Shown piece after piece: positions 34,262 to 43,306 of a DNA stretch of 64,000 bases. How positions within the stretch are numbered: the stretch's first letter is position 1; each line of letters starts with the position of its first letter. Made by a program: the position numbers and the translations under genes. This DNA is from an uncultured Oscillibacter sp. (lineage in GTDB: Bacteria > Bacillota > Clostridia > Oscillospirales > Oscillospiraceae): positions 1 through 64,000 of the forward strand of contig NZ_UQXD01000005.1 of NCBI RefSeq assembly GCF_900544955.1, given 5' to 3'. The notes below the pieces were generated by a model, which saw only the letters and a list, made by a program, of their open reading frames with translations, was not told the DNA's origin and did not search any database.

Positions 34262-34290
34262 TTGACTTTGCCGCTTTGACCCGCTAAAAT
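34262..34290 (+). promoter_or_regulatory. Promoter of the small membrane protein gene
   Basis: TTGACT (34262-34267), 17-bp spacer, TAAAAT (34285-34290). Confidence 0.7.
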
Positions 34291-34335
34291 GTAAGTATTC
34301 AGACCATCAAGGAATTGGGAGAGGAGCTGACGGAT

Positions 34336-34614
34336 ATGACATACGGAACGAAGACCTCTATGCATACAATGTCCCGCCATGCGTCCGCCGGCTTTGCAGA
34401 CGCTGCTTCTTCCTGCGCCCATTGCGCCTGCATGCATACCACCTCCAACTCCATTTCTGTGATTTTGGACGCCATTCTCATGGCGTCCATTATTATTATT
34501 GGTCTGGTAAACCTGAACACCCTGGGCGGCATTGTGCTGCCGGTGCTGGTACTGCTGGCAGGCCTGCTGGTTTGCCGTATTCCCCAAGGGCTACAGACGC
34601 GAACATACGCATAA
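34336..34614 (+). CDS. Small membrane protein with Cys/His-rich N-terminus
   Basis: 92 residues. The first half is polar with Met, His and Cys clusters (ASSCAHCACMHTT). The second half is a long hydrophobic hairpin (ILDAILMASIIIIGLVNL and GGIVLPVLVLLAGLLVC). GAGAGGAG precedes the ATG and a consensus promoter lies 46 bp upstream; a terminator follows at once. No family is recognised. It lies between feo and the liv operon, so metal handling is a guess only. Confidence 0.6.
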   Translation: MTYGTKTSMHTMSRHASAGFADAASSCAHCACMHTTSNSISVILDAILMASIIIIGLVNLNTLGGIVLPVLVLLAGLLVCRIPQGLQTRTYA

Positions 34615-34630
34615 CTGTATGGATACAGTG

Positions 34631-34664
34631 AAGCGGTTCCGCACTGTGGCGGGACCGCTTTTTT
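34631..34664 (+). terminator. Terminator ahead of the liv operon
   Basis: 12-bp stem AAGCGGTTCCGC/GCGGGACCGCTT (one G-U), loop ACTGTG, then TTTT. Confidence 0.85.
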
Positions 34665-34698
34665 GTATAATCATCAATTGCAAAAAGGAGATACCACA

Positions 34699-35943
34699 AT
34701 GAAAAAGAAGTTCCTCAGTCTTGTGATGGCCATGGCCATGATGCTGGGCCTCGCCGCCTGCGGCGGCGACAAGCAGCCCTCCGCTCCCGCCGACAACGGC
34801 GACACCCAGGCCCCCGCCCAAGCCCCTGCCGAGGGTGCCGCCGAGGGCGCCGCCTTCATGCTGGGCGGCACCGGCCCTCTGACCGGCGGCGCCGCCATCT
34901 ACGGCACTGCCGCCAGAAACGGCGCCCAGATCGCCGTGGATGAGATCAACGCCATGGGCGGCATCCAGTTCGAGTTACAGTATGAGGACGACGCCCACGA
35001 CGCCGAGAAGGCCGCCAACGCCTACAACGCGCTGAAGGACTGGGGGATGCAGATCTCCCTGGGCTCCGTCACCTCCACCCCCGGCGGCGTCACCTCCGCC
35101 ATGAACTTTGAGGACCGCATCTTCGCCCTGACGCCCTCCGCCTCCGCCACCGCCGTGACCGAGGGCAAGGACAACGTGTTCCAGATGTGCTTCATGGACC
35201 CCAACCAGGGCTCCGCCTCCGCCCAGTACATCGCCGACAAGGGCCTGGCCGCCAAGGTCGCGGTCATCTGGAAGAACGACGACGTGTACTCCAAGGGCAT
35301 CCACGACACCTTCATGGCCAAGGCCGCTGAGCTGGGCCTGGAGGTGGTGTCCGACACCACCTTCGCCGACGGCAACGACACCGACTTCTCCGTGCAGCTC
35401 TCCGACGCCCAGACCAAGGGCGCCGAGCTGGTGTTCCTGCCCATGTACTATCAGCCCGCCTCCCTCATCTTCGCCCAGGCGGACGCCGCCGGCTACGCCC
35501 CCAAGTGGTTCGGCGTGGACGGCATGGACGGCATTCTGACCATGGACGGCTTTGACGCCGCCCTGGCCGAGGGCGTCATGCTGCTGACTCCCTTCAACGC
35601 CGACTCCACCGACGCAAAGACCGCCGCCTTCGTGGCCGAGTATCAGAGCCGCTTCGGCGAGATCCCCAACCAGTTCGCCGCCGACGCCTATGACTGCGTG
35701 TACGCCTACAAGCAGGCCCTGGAGGCCGCCGGCGCCACGCCCGACATGAGCGCCGAGGAGCTGTGCGCCCTGATGATCGAGCAGTTCGCCACGACCTACA
35801 ACGAGGACGGCTCCGTTGACAAGCAGGGCATCACCTTCGACGGCCTCACCGGCGAGGGCATGACCTGGGACGCCTCCGGCGCCGTCAGCAAGAGCCCCAA
35901 GGGCATGGTCATCGAGAACGGCGCCTACGTCGGCCTCGACTGA
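34699..35943 (+). CDS. livJ: Branched-chain amino acid type ABC transporter substrate-binding lipoprotein
   Basis: 414 residues. Signal MKKKFLSLVMAMAMMLGLAAC (lipobox Cys 21), a Gly/Ala/Pro linker, then a periplasmic-binding type 1 fold with GGTGPLTGGAAIYGTAARNG and AVDEINAMGGI. The order livJ-H-M-G-F follows in one direction. The family binds Leu/Ile/Val but also amides, urea or other amino acids. GGCGGC and acidic residues are very abundant, a sign of strong expression. The RBS AAGGAG is good. Confidence 0.93.
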   Translation: MKKKFLSLVMAMAMMLGLAACGGDKQPSAPADNGDTQAPAQAPAEGAAEGAAFMLGGTGPLTGGAAIYGTAARNGAQIAVDEINAMGGIQFELQYEDDAHDAEKAANAYNALKDWGMQISLGSVTSTPGGVTSAMNFEDRIFALTPSASATAVTEGKDNVFQMCFMDPNQGSASAQYIADKGLAAKVAVIWKNDDVYSKGIHDTFMAKAAELGLEVVSDTTFADGNDTDFSVQLSDAQTKGAELVFLPMYYQPASLIFAQADAAGYAPKWFGVDGMDGILTMDGFDAALAEGVMLLTPFNADSTDAKTAAFVAEYQSRFGEIPNQFAADAYDCVYAYKQALEAAGATPDMSAEELCALMIEQFATTYNEDGSVDKQGITFDGLTGEGMTWDASGAVSKSPKGMVIENGAYVGLD

Positions 35944-35965
35944 TCCCTCTCTCCCGGCAAGGACG

Positions 35966-36068
35966 CCGGAGCGGCCGCTTTCGCGGCGGCCGCTCCGGCG
36001 CGCTCCGGGTCCGGCGCCCGGCAGCGTGTATCTGAAAATCCCCGGCGGCCCCGGCGGTTTTCAGATAC
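35966..36068 (+). other. Two large hairpins between livJ and livH
   Basis: A GC-rich stem (GCCGGAGCGGCCGC ... GCGGCCGCTCCGGC near 35966-36001) and an 11-bp stem GTATCTGAAAA/TTTTCAGATAC (36028-36038/36058-36068). Neither has a T run. They could stop 3' decay and keep livJ mRNA more abundant than the permease message, a usual arrangement. Confidence 0.6.
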
Positions 36069-36119
36069 GCACTGGACGTATCGCCTCCCTCGAAAGAACT
36101 TGACAAGGGGTGTCATCTT

Positions 36120-37034
36120 ATGACTTTTCTGAACTTCCTTCTCAGCGGAATCAGCCTGGGCAGCATCTACGCCATCATCGCCCTGGGCTACACCATGGTC
36201 TACGGCATCGCCAAGATGCTGAACTTCGCCCACGGCGACGTCATCATGGTGGGCGCGTACATCTGCTTTTACGCCGTCTCCCGCTTCTCCCTGCCGCCTC
36301 TGGTGGGCGTGCTGCTGGCCATGCTGGTGTGCACGGTGCTGGGCATGGTGGTGGAGCGGCTGGCCTATAAGCCCCTGCGGGCCGCCCCCTCCCTGGCGGT
36401 TTTGATCACCGCCATCGGCGTGAGCTACTTCCTCCAGAACGCGGCGCTGCTGCTGTGGTCCTCCAACCCCAAGGTGTTCCCCAACTTCTTCTCCGTCACG
36501 GAGCAGACCGCGGAGGGCGAGGTGGTGAAAAACAGCATCCAGCTCTTCGGCGGGCAGCTCACCATCTCCTATGTGACCATCACCACCATCGCCGCCTGCA
36601 TCCTCATCATGCTGGGCCTGACCTGGTTCACCAGCTTCACCAAGATGGGCAAGGCCATGCGGGCCTGCTCCGAGGACAAGGGCGCCGCCCAGCTCATGGG
36701 CATCAACGTCAATGCCACCATCTCCATGACCTTCGCCATCGGCTCCGGCCTGGCGGCCATCGCCGGCGTGCTGCTCTGCTCCGCCTACCCCACCCTGGTG
36801 CCCACCACGGGCTCCATGCCGGGCATCAAGGCCTTCACCGCCGCCGTCTTCGGCGGCATCGGCTCCGTCCCCGGGGCGCTGCTGGGCGGGCTGCTGCTGG
36901 GCGTCATCGAGATTTTTGCAAAAGCCTACATCTCCACGCAGCTCTCCGACGCCATCGTGTTCGCCGTGCTGATCGTGGTGCTGCTGGTGAAGCCTGCGGG
37001 CCTTCTGGGCAAGCAGGTCCGCGAGAAAGTTTGA
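36120..37034 (+). CDS. livH: Branched-chain amino acid ABC transporter permease LivH
   Basis: 304 residues, about eight spans. The opening GISLGSIYAIIALGYTMVYG and LNFAHGDVIMVGAY are diagnostic of LivH; KAFTAAVFGGIGSVPGALLG is the cytoplasmic coupling region. It pairs with LivM downstream. It begins 180 bp after livJ behind the hairpins. The stop is 10 bp before livM. Confidence 0.95.
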   Translation: MTFLNFLLSGISLGSIYAIIALGYTMVYGIAKMLNFAHGDVIMVGAYICFYAVSRFSLPPLVGVLLAMLVCTVLGMVVERLAYKPLRAAPSLAVLITAIGVSYFLQNAALLLWSSNPKVFPNFFSVTEQTAEGEVVKNSIQLFGGQLTISYVTITTIAACILIMLGLTWFTSFTKMGKAMRACSEDKGAAQLMGINVNATISMTFAIGSGLAAIAGVLLCSAYPTLVPTTGSMPGIKAFTAAVFGGIGSVPGALLGGLLLGVIEIFAKAYISTQLSDAIVFAVLIVVLLVKPAGLLGKQVREKV

Positions 37035-37044
37035 GGTGCGGATC

Positions 37045-38097
37045 ATGGCAAACAAATTGAACGCAATGAGCAAGACCTCCCGCCGGAACTACCTGACCTA
37101 TCTGCTGGTGATCCTCAGCTACCTGATCCTCCAGGTGTGCAGCGGCTCCCTCAGCTCCTCCCTGAAGGGGATGCTGGTGCCCATCTGCGCCTATGTGGTC
37201 ATGGCCGTCTCCCTGAACCTGACGGTGGGCGTCCTGGGCGAGCTGTCCCTGGGCCACGCGGGCTTTATGAGCGTGGGCGCCTTCACCGGCACCACCGCCG
37301 CCATCGCCCTGCAGGGCGTCCTCCCCTTCGCCCCGCTGCGCCTGGCGGTGGGCATGGTGGTGGGCGCCGCCTTCGCCGCCCTGGCGGGCTTCCTCATCGG
37401 CATCCCCGTGCTGCGGCTGAAGGGCGACTACCTGGCCATCGTCACCCTGGCCTTCGGCGAGATCATCAAGAGCATTTTCAACAACCTCTACGTGGGCATG
37501 GACGGCTCCGGCCTCCACTTCAGCCTCCTCAGCGACAAGACCAATCTGGCCGAGGGCGGCCAGCTCATCATCGGCGGTCCCATGGGCATCGGCGGCATTC
37601 AGAAGATCTCCACCTTCACCGCGGGCTTTTTGCTGGTGATGGTGACGCTGTTCGTGGTGTTCAACCTGGTGAACAGCCGGGCGGGCCGGGCCATCATGGC
37701 CATCCGGGACAACCGCATCGCCGCCGAGAGCATCGGACTGAACATCACCAAGTACAAGATGATGGCCTTCGTCACCTCCGCCGCCCTGGCGGGCGCCGCG
37801 GGCACCCTCTTCGCCATGAACTTCTCCACCATCGTGGCCAACAAGTTCGACTTCAACACCTCCATTCTGGTGCTGGTGTTCGTGGTGCTGGGCGGCCTCG
37901 GCAACATGCTGGGCTCCATCGTGGCGGCAGCGGCCCTGACCATCCTGCCCGAGGCCCTGCGCCAGTTCTCCGACTACCGGATGCTGGTGTACGCCATCGT
38001 GCTGATTCTGGTGATGCTGGCCACCAACAACCCCACCCTGAAATCCTTCCTGAACCGGCTCAAGCCCGGCAAACGCGGCAAAAAGGAGGCGGCCTGA
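37045..38097 (+). CDS. livM: Branched-chain amino acid ABC transporter permease LivM
   Basis: 350 residues. LSLGHAGFMSVGAFTG, RLKGDYLAIVTLAFGEII and the coupling loop VFVVLGGLGNMLGSIVA match LivM. The ATG at 37045 was preferred to a GTG nine bases earlier because GAGGTG then sits at proper distance. The stop lies just before the livG ATG. Confidence 0.95.
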   Translation: MANKLNAMSKTSRRNYLTYLLVILSYLILQVCSGSLSSSLKGMLVPICAYVVMAVSLNLTVGVLGELSLGHAGFMSVGAFTGTTAAIALQGVLPFAPLRLAVGMVVGAAFAALAGFLIGIPVLRLKGDYLAIVTLAFGEIIKSIFNNLYVGMDGSGLHFSLLSDKTNLAEGGQLIIGGPMGIGGIQKISTFTAGFLLVMVTLFVVFNLVNSRAGRAIMAIRDNRIAAESIGLNITKYKMMAFVTSAALAGAAGTLFAMNFSTIVANKFDFNTSILVLVFVVLGGLGNMLGSIVAAAALTILPEALRQFSDYRMLVYAIVLILVMLATNNPTLKSFLNRLKPGKRGKKEAA

Positions 38098-38098
38098 C

Positions 38099-38932
<834 letters not shown>

Positions 38933-38934
38933 GC

Positions 38935-39645
38935 ATGGAACCCATTTTGAAGGTGGACGATATCAACGTCTATTACGGCAGCATCCACGCCATCAAGGGC
39001 GTCTCCTTCCACGTGGAGCAGGGGGAGATCGTCACGCTGATCGGCGCCAACGGCGCCGGGAAATCCACCACGCTGAACACCGTCTCCGGCCTGCTCCACA
39101 GCAAGACCGGCTCCGTGTCCTTCCTGGGGGAGAACCTGGGGAAGGTCCCCTGCCACAAAATCGTCTCCAAGGGCCTGGCCCTGGTGCCGGAGGGCCGCCG
39201 GGTCTTCTTGCAGATGACCGTCCAGGAGAACCTGGAGATGGGCGCCTACACCCGCAGCGGCAAGGCCGTGGACGAGGACCTGGAGAAGGTCTACGGGCAG
39301 TTCCCCCGGCTGAAGGAGCGGTACAAGCAGGTGGCGGGCACCCTGTCCGGCGGCGAGCAGCAGATGCTGGCCATGGGCCGGGCGCTGATGAGCCAGCCCA
39401 AGCTGCTGATGCTGGATGAGCCCTCCATGGGCCTGGCCCCCATTCTGGTGGAGCAGATTTTTGAGATCATCCAGAACCTCCACAAGGCGGGCACCACCAT
39501 TTTGCTGGTGGAGCAGAACGCCCAGGCCGCCCTCAGCGTGGCGGACCGGGGCTACGTGCTGGAGACCGGCAAGGTGGTCACCTCCGGCACCGGCGCGGAG
39601 CTGCTGGCCAGCCCCGCCATCAAAAAGGCCTATTTGGGGGGCTGA
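38935..39645 (+). CDS. livF: ABC transporter ATP-binding protein LivF
   Basis: 236 residues. Walker A GANGAGKSTTLN, signature LSGGEQQMLAMGRALM, Walker B LLMLDEPSMGLAP and H-loop replaced by LLVEQNAQAAL, as in LivF. AAGGAGG lies seven bases before the ATG at 38935, two bases after the livG stop. It is the last gene of the operon; a terminator follows. Confidence 0.96.
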   Translation: MEPILKVDDINVYYGSIHAIKGVSFHVEQGEIVTLIGANGAGKSTTLNTVSGLLHSKTGSVSFLGENLGKVPCHKIVSKGLALVPEGRRVFLQMTVQENLEMGAYTRSGKAVDEDLEKVYGQFPRLKERYKQVAGTLSGGEQQMLAMGRALMSQPKLLMLDEPSMGLAPILVEQIFEIIQNLHKAGTTILLVEQNAQAALSVADRGYVLETGKVVTSGTGAELLASPAIKKAYLGG

Positions 39646-39660
39646 ACGAGCGGATTTCCA

Positions 39661-39689
39661 AAAGGAGAGCGCGGTGCGCTCTCCTTTTT
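39661..39689 (+). terminator. Terminator of the liv operon
   Basis: 12-bp stem AAAGGAGAGCGC/GCGCTCTCCTTT with GGT loop, then TT. Confidence 0.85.
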
Positions 39690-39690
39690 C

Positions 39691-39731
39691 TTTGCTTTTT
39701 GGCGCGGGCGTGGTATACTGCTGTCATGACA
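39691..39731 (+). promoter_or_regulatory. niaR promoter with TGTC-AT-GACA operator core
   Basis: TTTGCT (39691-39696), 17-bp spacer, TATACT (39714-39719), immediately followed by the 10-bp palindrome TGTCATGACA (39722-39731). The same core pattern, TGTC-NN-GACA, lies at the centre of the big palindrome at 41088-41135. Confidence 0.6.
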
Positions 39732-39748
39732 AGAAAGGGAGGTCCTCC

Positions 39749-40273
39749 ATGCACGCGGAAGAGCGCCGCCAGGCGATTTTGGAACAACTGCATCACGCCC
39801 CCGCCCCCGTCAGTGCCGGGGCTTTGGCGGCCCGGTTTTCCGTCAGCCGCCAGATCATCGTGGGGGACATCGCCCTGCTGCGGGCCGCCGGGGCGGAGAT
39901 CTCCGCCACCCCCCGGGGCTACGTGATCCTCTCCGCCGCCGGGGGACTGGTGCGGCAGGTGGCCTGCCGCCACGACGCCGCCGGCATGGAGTCGGAGCTG
40001 AACGCCCTGGTGGACCAGGGCTGCACCGTGCTGGACGTCATCGTGGAGCACCCCGTCTACGGCCAGCTCACCGGCTCCCTCCAGCTCTCCAGCCGGTACG
40101 ACGTGGCCCAGTTCATCGCCCGCTGCGCCCGGTCCGAGGCCCGGCCCCTGTCGGACCTGACGGAGGGCATCCACCTCCACACCCTTTCCTGCCCCGATGA
40201 GGCCGCCTTCGCCCGGGCCCGGCAGGCCCTGGAGGCGCTGGGCGTCCTGCTGACGGCGGAGAACAACGGCTGA
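39749..40273 (+). CDS. niaR: Niacin-responsive transcriptional repressor NiaR (YrxA family)
   Basis: 174 residues. An N-terminal HTH_11 domain (RRQAILEQLHHAPAPVSAGA, then LAARFSVSRQIIVGDIALLR) is followed by a 3H domain containing the conserved His triad region (DVIVEHPVYGQLTG, EGIHLHTL). NiaR uses niacin as corepressor to control NAD-precursor uptake and synthesis genes. AGGGAGG precedes the ATG. No nad genes are adjacent; the most likely local target is the PTS-IIC-like gene 0.9 kb downstream. Confidence 0.9.
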   Translation: MHAEERRQAILEQLHHAPAPVSAGALAARFSVSRQIIVGDIALLRAAGAEISATPRGYVILSAAGGLVRQVACRHDAAGMESELNALVDQGCTVLDVIVEHPVYGQLTGSLQLSSRYDVAQFIARCARSEARPLSDLTEGIHLHTLSCPDEAAFARARQALEALGVLLTAENNG

Positions 40274-40286
40274 AAGGAGCGATTCT

Positions 40287-41069
40287 ATGGGTTTTCTGGA
40301 CAAATTCCGCAAGAAGCCCCGGGTCTCCCCCGGCGGCTCCCCCATCTACCGCTATGAGGACCGGGAGGACCGGGGCTGGCGCCCGCCCGAGGCCTGCGGC
40401 ACCTATGCCCAGGCGGTGAACGACCGCTTCCAGACCCTGTTCCCCGGCCGGGAGTGCTTCGTGTTCCACGAGCTGATCTCCGATCTGGTACACATCGACG
40501 TGAACATCCTGCGCCCCACGGCGGAGCAGAACTTCTACGTCCTCTACACCACCGGCATGAGCGACCTGCCCATGACGCTGCCCGACGAGATCGCGGACCG
40601 GGAGGACCTGAAATACGCGGAGCTGTACCTCTTCCTCCCCGCCGAGTGGGACCTGGGCGAAACCGGCGGGACGGACCGGGACCTGCCGGAGCGCAGCTAC
40701 TGGCCCATCCGGATGCTGAAATTCCTGGCCCGGTTCCCCCACCAGTACCAGACCTGGCTGGGCTGGGGCCACACCATGCCCAACGGCCCGGACTACGCCC
40801 CTTTGGGCGACGGCGTGGGCTTTGGCGGCATGGTGCTCACCTGGAGCGACGGGGAACTGGGCGGCTTTGAGGCGGAGGACGGCCGCCGCATCCAATTTTA
40901 CAGCGTGATCCCCGCCTACAAGGAGGAGATCGAGTTCAAGCTGAAATACGGCATGGAATCGCTCCACCAGCGGTTCTGCCAGGGCGGACTGCCCATGGTG
41001 CTGGACATCCACCGGCCCAACCTCTGCCCGGACTTCCACGAGGTTCTGGACGGCGAAACGGATGGTTGA
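40287..41069 (+). CDS. Suppressor-of-fused (SUFU) domain protein
   Basis: 260 residues: YEDREDRGWRPPEACGTYAQ, FHELISDLVHIDVNILRPTA, VLYTTGMSDLPM, YAELYLFLPAEW, WPIRMLKFLARFPHQYQTWL. These motifs fit the bacterial SUFU/DUF family found in many Firmicutes, of unknown role and often linked to polymorphic-toxin immunity. GAAAGGAG precedes the ATG. It follows niaR by 13 bp and could be co-transcribed; a functional link is not evident. No toxin gene is visible nearby. Confidence 0.88.
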   Translation: MGFLDKFRKKPRVSPGGSPIYRYEDREDRGWRPPEACGTYAQAVNDRFQTLFPGRECFVFHELISDLVHIDVNILRPTAEQNFYVLYTTGMSDLPMTLPDEIADREDLKYAELYLFLPAEWDLGETGGTDRDLPERSYWPIRMLKFLARFPHQYQTWLGWGHTMPNGPDYAPLGDGVGFGGMVLTWSDGELGGFEAEDGRRIQFYSVIPAYKEEIEFKLKYGMESLHQRFCQGGLPMVLDIHRPNLCPDFHEVLDGETDG

Positions 41070-41094
41070 CAAGGGCGGCCATTGCGTGTATAGT
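41066..41094 (+). promoter_or_regulatory. Promoter of the PTS-IIC-like gene
   Basis: TTGACA (41066-41071), 17-bp spacer, TATAGT (41089-41094). The -10 lies inside the left arm of the palindrome. The promoter overlaps the stop of the SUFU gene. Confidence 0.75.
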
Positions 41095-41135
41095 AGGGTA
41101 GTCAGGTGTCAAGACACCTGACTACCCTACTATAC
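41088..41135. repeat. 48-bp perfect palindrome, candidate NiaR operator
   Basis: Two perfect 23-bp arms (41088-41110 and 41113-41135) around AA. The centre reads GGTGTC-AA-GACACC and shares TGTC-NN-GACA with the niaR promoter. It covers the -10 and the start point. No T run follows, so repression rather than termination is likely. Confidence 0.8.
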
Positions 41136-41158
41136 TACATAAGAAACAGGTGCTTCCC

Positions 41159-42232
41159 ATGGAAAACGTCAAAGCCTTCCTGCAACGGAAAAACATCGTC
41201 CTCTCCGCCAAGCGCTACGGCATCGACGCCCTGGGCGCCATGGCCCAGGGCCTGTTCTGTTCCCTCCTGATCGGCACCATCGTCAAAACCCTGGGCCAGC
41301 AGCTGGGGATTTCCTACCTGACGGACATCGGCGCCTACGCCATGGCCGTCTCCGGCCCCGCCATGGCGGTGGCCATCGGCTACGCCCTGAAGGCCGACCC
41401 CATGGTGCTCTTCTCCCTGGCCGCCGTGGGCTGGGCCGCCAACGCCGAGGGCGGCGCAGGCGGGCCGCTGGCGGTGCTCCTCATCGCCATCATCGCCGCA
41501 GAGTGCGGCAAGGCCGTCAGCAAGGAGACGAAGGTGGACATCCTGGTGACCCCCGCCGTCACCATTGTGGTGGGCGTGGCCCTGGCCAAGCTCATCGCCC
41601 CGCCCATCGGCGCCGCCGCCGGCGCCTTCGGCCTGGTGATCGACAACGCCACCAAGCTCCAGCCCTTCTGGATGGGCATCGCCGTCAGCGTGCTGGTGGG
41701 TGTGGCCCTGACCCTGCCCATCTCCTCCGCCGCCATCTGCTCCGTTTTGCAGCTGACGGGCCTGGCCGGCGGCGCCGCGGTGGCGGGCTGCTGCGCCCAG
41801 ATGGTGGGCTTCGCCGTCATGAGCTTCCGGGAAAACCGCTGGGGCGGCCTGGTGAGCCAGGGCCTGGGCACCTCCATGCTGCAAATGCCCAACATCGTCC
41901 GAAACCCCCGGATCTGGATTGCCCCCACCCTGGCCTCCGCCATCACCGGCCCCATCGCCACCTGCCTCTTCCGCCTGGAGATGAACGGCGCCCCCATCAA
42001 CTCCGGCATGGGCACCTGCGGCCTCTGCGGCCAGATCGGCGTGTGGACCGGCTGGCTGGCCCCCAGCGAGGAGGCCATCGCCAAGGGGGCGGCGGCCATC
42101 GTCCCCGGGGCCATGGACTGGCTGGGGCTGGTCCTCATCTGCTTCGTGCTGCCCGCCGTGCTGGCCCCCCTCATCAACCAAGTGTGCCGGAAGCTGGGGT
42201 GGGTGAAGGACGGGGATCTGACCTTGGCCTGA
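41159..42232 (+). CDS. PTS-IIC-like membrane transporter
   Basis: 357 residues with about nine to ten hydrophobic spans and the EIIC_2-type features AKRYGIDALGAMAQGLFCSL, VDILVTPAVTIVVGVALAKL, MNGAPINSGMGTCGLCGQIG. No EIIA/EIIB or phosphorylation site is attached or nearby, so it may be a stand-alone transporter rather than a true PTS. The palindrome in its promoter and the neighbouring niaR make niacin, or another NAD precursor, a candidate substrate. The ATG at 41159 is preferred; AGGTG precedes it. Confidence 0.85.
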   Translation: MENVKAFLQRKNIVLSAKRYGIDALGAMAQGLFCSLLIGTIVKTLGQQLGISYLTDIGAYAMAVSGPAMAVAIGYALKADPMVLFSLAAVGWAANAEGGAGGPLAVLLIAIIAAECGKAVSKETKVDILVTPAVTIVVGVALAKLIAPPIGAAAGAFGLVIDNATKLQPFWMGIAVSVLVGVALTLPISSAAICSVLQLTGLAGGAAVAGCCAQMVGFAVMSFRENRWGGLVSQGLGTSMLQMPNIVRNPRIWIAPTLASAITGPIATCLFRLEMNGAPINSGMGTCGLCGQIGVWTGWLAPSEEAIAKGAAAIVPGAMDWLGLVLICFVLPAVLAPLINQVCRKLGWVKDGDLTLA

Positions 42233-42265
42233 CCGCCCGGCCTGTCGATCCCGGTTTCAAACAAG

Positions 42266-42295
42266 AAGGCCCGCCGCTGAAGCGGCGGGCCTTTC
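42266..42295 (+). terminator. Terminator of the PTS-IIC-like gene
   Basis: 12-bp stem AAGGCCCGCCGC/GCGGCGGGCCTT with TGAA loop; short T run. Confidence 0.8.
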
Positions 42296-42340
42296 GGCTG
42301 TCTTTTCCAAGGCCCCTCCCGGCGGCAGCGGGGCGCGGCG

Positions 42341-43306
42341 TCACACCAGCGCCCCCTCGCTGTGGTCCCGCAGGGGCAGCTCCGACAGGATCTGGGCCTG
42401 GATGGCCTCGTAGGCCGCCGGGCCCCGGGAGCGGCGCATCTGCTTGTCCAGCCGCTCCCCGCCTTCAAACAGGTGGATCAGGTAGAACCAAACCTCCTTC
42501 ATCCGCTGGGCGGCGGTGGCCGCCTGGCCGTAAAAGGCCTGGTAGGCGCCGTACAGCTCCTCCAGAAAGGCCTGCACCTCCTCCCGGGAGGCGGGTCCGC
42601 CGCCCCGGAGCTTGCGCAGCAGGGCCGGGTCCGCCACGGCCCCCCGGCCAATCATCAGCGCCTCCGCGGCGGGGAAGCGGCGCTCCAGCGCCCGGACCTC
42701 CTCCACCGTCCGCAGGTCCCCGTTGTAGCACACCGGATTGCAGCTCTCCGCCAGGGCCCGGGCGAAGACGTCCAAGTGGACCTCCCCCCGGTACTTCTCC
42801 CGCTGGACCCGGGGATGGATGGTGAGGCAGGCGATGGGGTAGCGGTTGTAGATCGCCAGCAGCCCGTCGAACTCCTCCGCCGACTGGACCCCCAGCCGGG
42901 TCTTGACGGACACCGGCAGCCGCACCCGGGAGAACACCTCCTCAAAAAACCGGTCCAGCTCCTCCGGCCGCGCCAGAAACCCGGCGCCCTTCCCCTTGGC
43001 GGTGACGGTGCCGGAGGGGCACCCCAGGTTCAGGTTCACCTCCGGATACCCCAGGTCCGAGACCACCTCCGCCGCCCAGAGGAAGTCCGCCGCCCGGCGG
43101 GTCATCACCTGGGGCACCAGGGGCAGCCCGCCATTCTCCGCCGGGTCCAGCTCCCGCCGGTCCCGCTGGGTGAGGAGATGCTGGTCCGTGGGGGAGAAAA
43201 AGGGGATGAAATACCGGTCCGCGCCGCCGAAATGCCGGTGCCACACCCGGCGGAACACCACTTTGGTGATGCCGTCCAGAGGGGCGAACTCCAGCCGCGC
43301 CGTCAT
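42341..43306 (-). CDS. dus: tRNA-dihydrouridine synthase family protein
   Basis: 321 residues: LEFAPLDGITKVVFRRVWHR (FMN-binding start), PEVNLNLGCPSGTVTAKGKG with the catalytic Cys, PVSVKTRLGV, LTIHPRVQREKYRGEVHLDV, and IGRGAVADP. The enzyme reduces uridine to dihydrouridine in tRNA D-loops. Its ATG overlaps the stop of the arsC/spx-like gene (ATGA). This is a shorter Dus type common in Clostridia; the exact U position cannot be told. Confidence 0.92.
   Translation of the reverse strand: MTARLEFAPLDGITKVVFRRVWHRHFGGADRYFIPFFSPTDQHLLTQRDRRELDPAENGGLPLVPQVMTRRAADFLWAAEVVSDLGYPEVNLNLGCPSGTVTAKGKGAGFLARPEELDRFFEEVFSRVRLPVSVKTRLGVQSAEEFDGLLAIYNRYPIACLTIHPRVQREKYRGEVHLDVFARALAESCNPVCYNGDLRTVEEVRALERRFPAAEALMIGRGAVADPALLRKLRGGGPASREEVQAFLEELYGAYQAFYGQAATAAQRMKEVWFYLIHLFEGGERLDKQMRRSRGPAAYEAIQAQILSELPLRDHSEGALV

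Noticed and set aside
34666..34671. TATAAT after the terminator as the liv promoter
   Set aside because: No -35 at proper distance; the position falls within the terminator hairpin.
40287..41069. SUFU gene as an immunity protein of a polymorphic toxin system
   Set aside because: No toxin, secretion marker or further immunity gene lies nearby.
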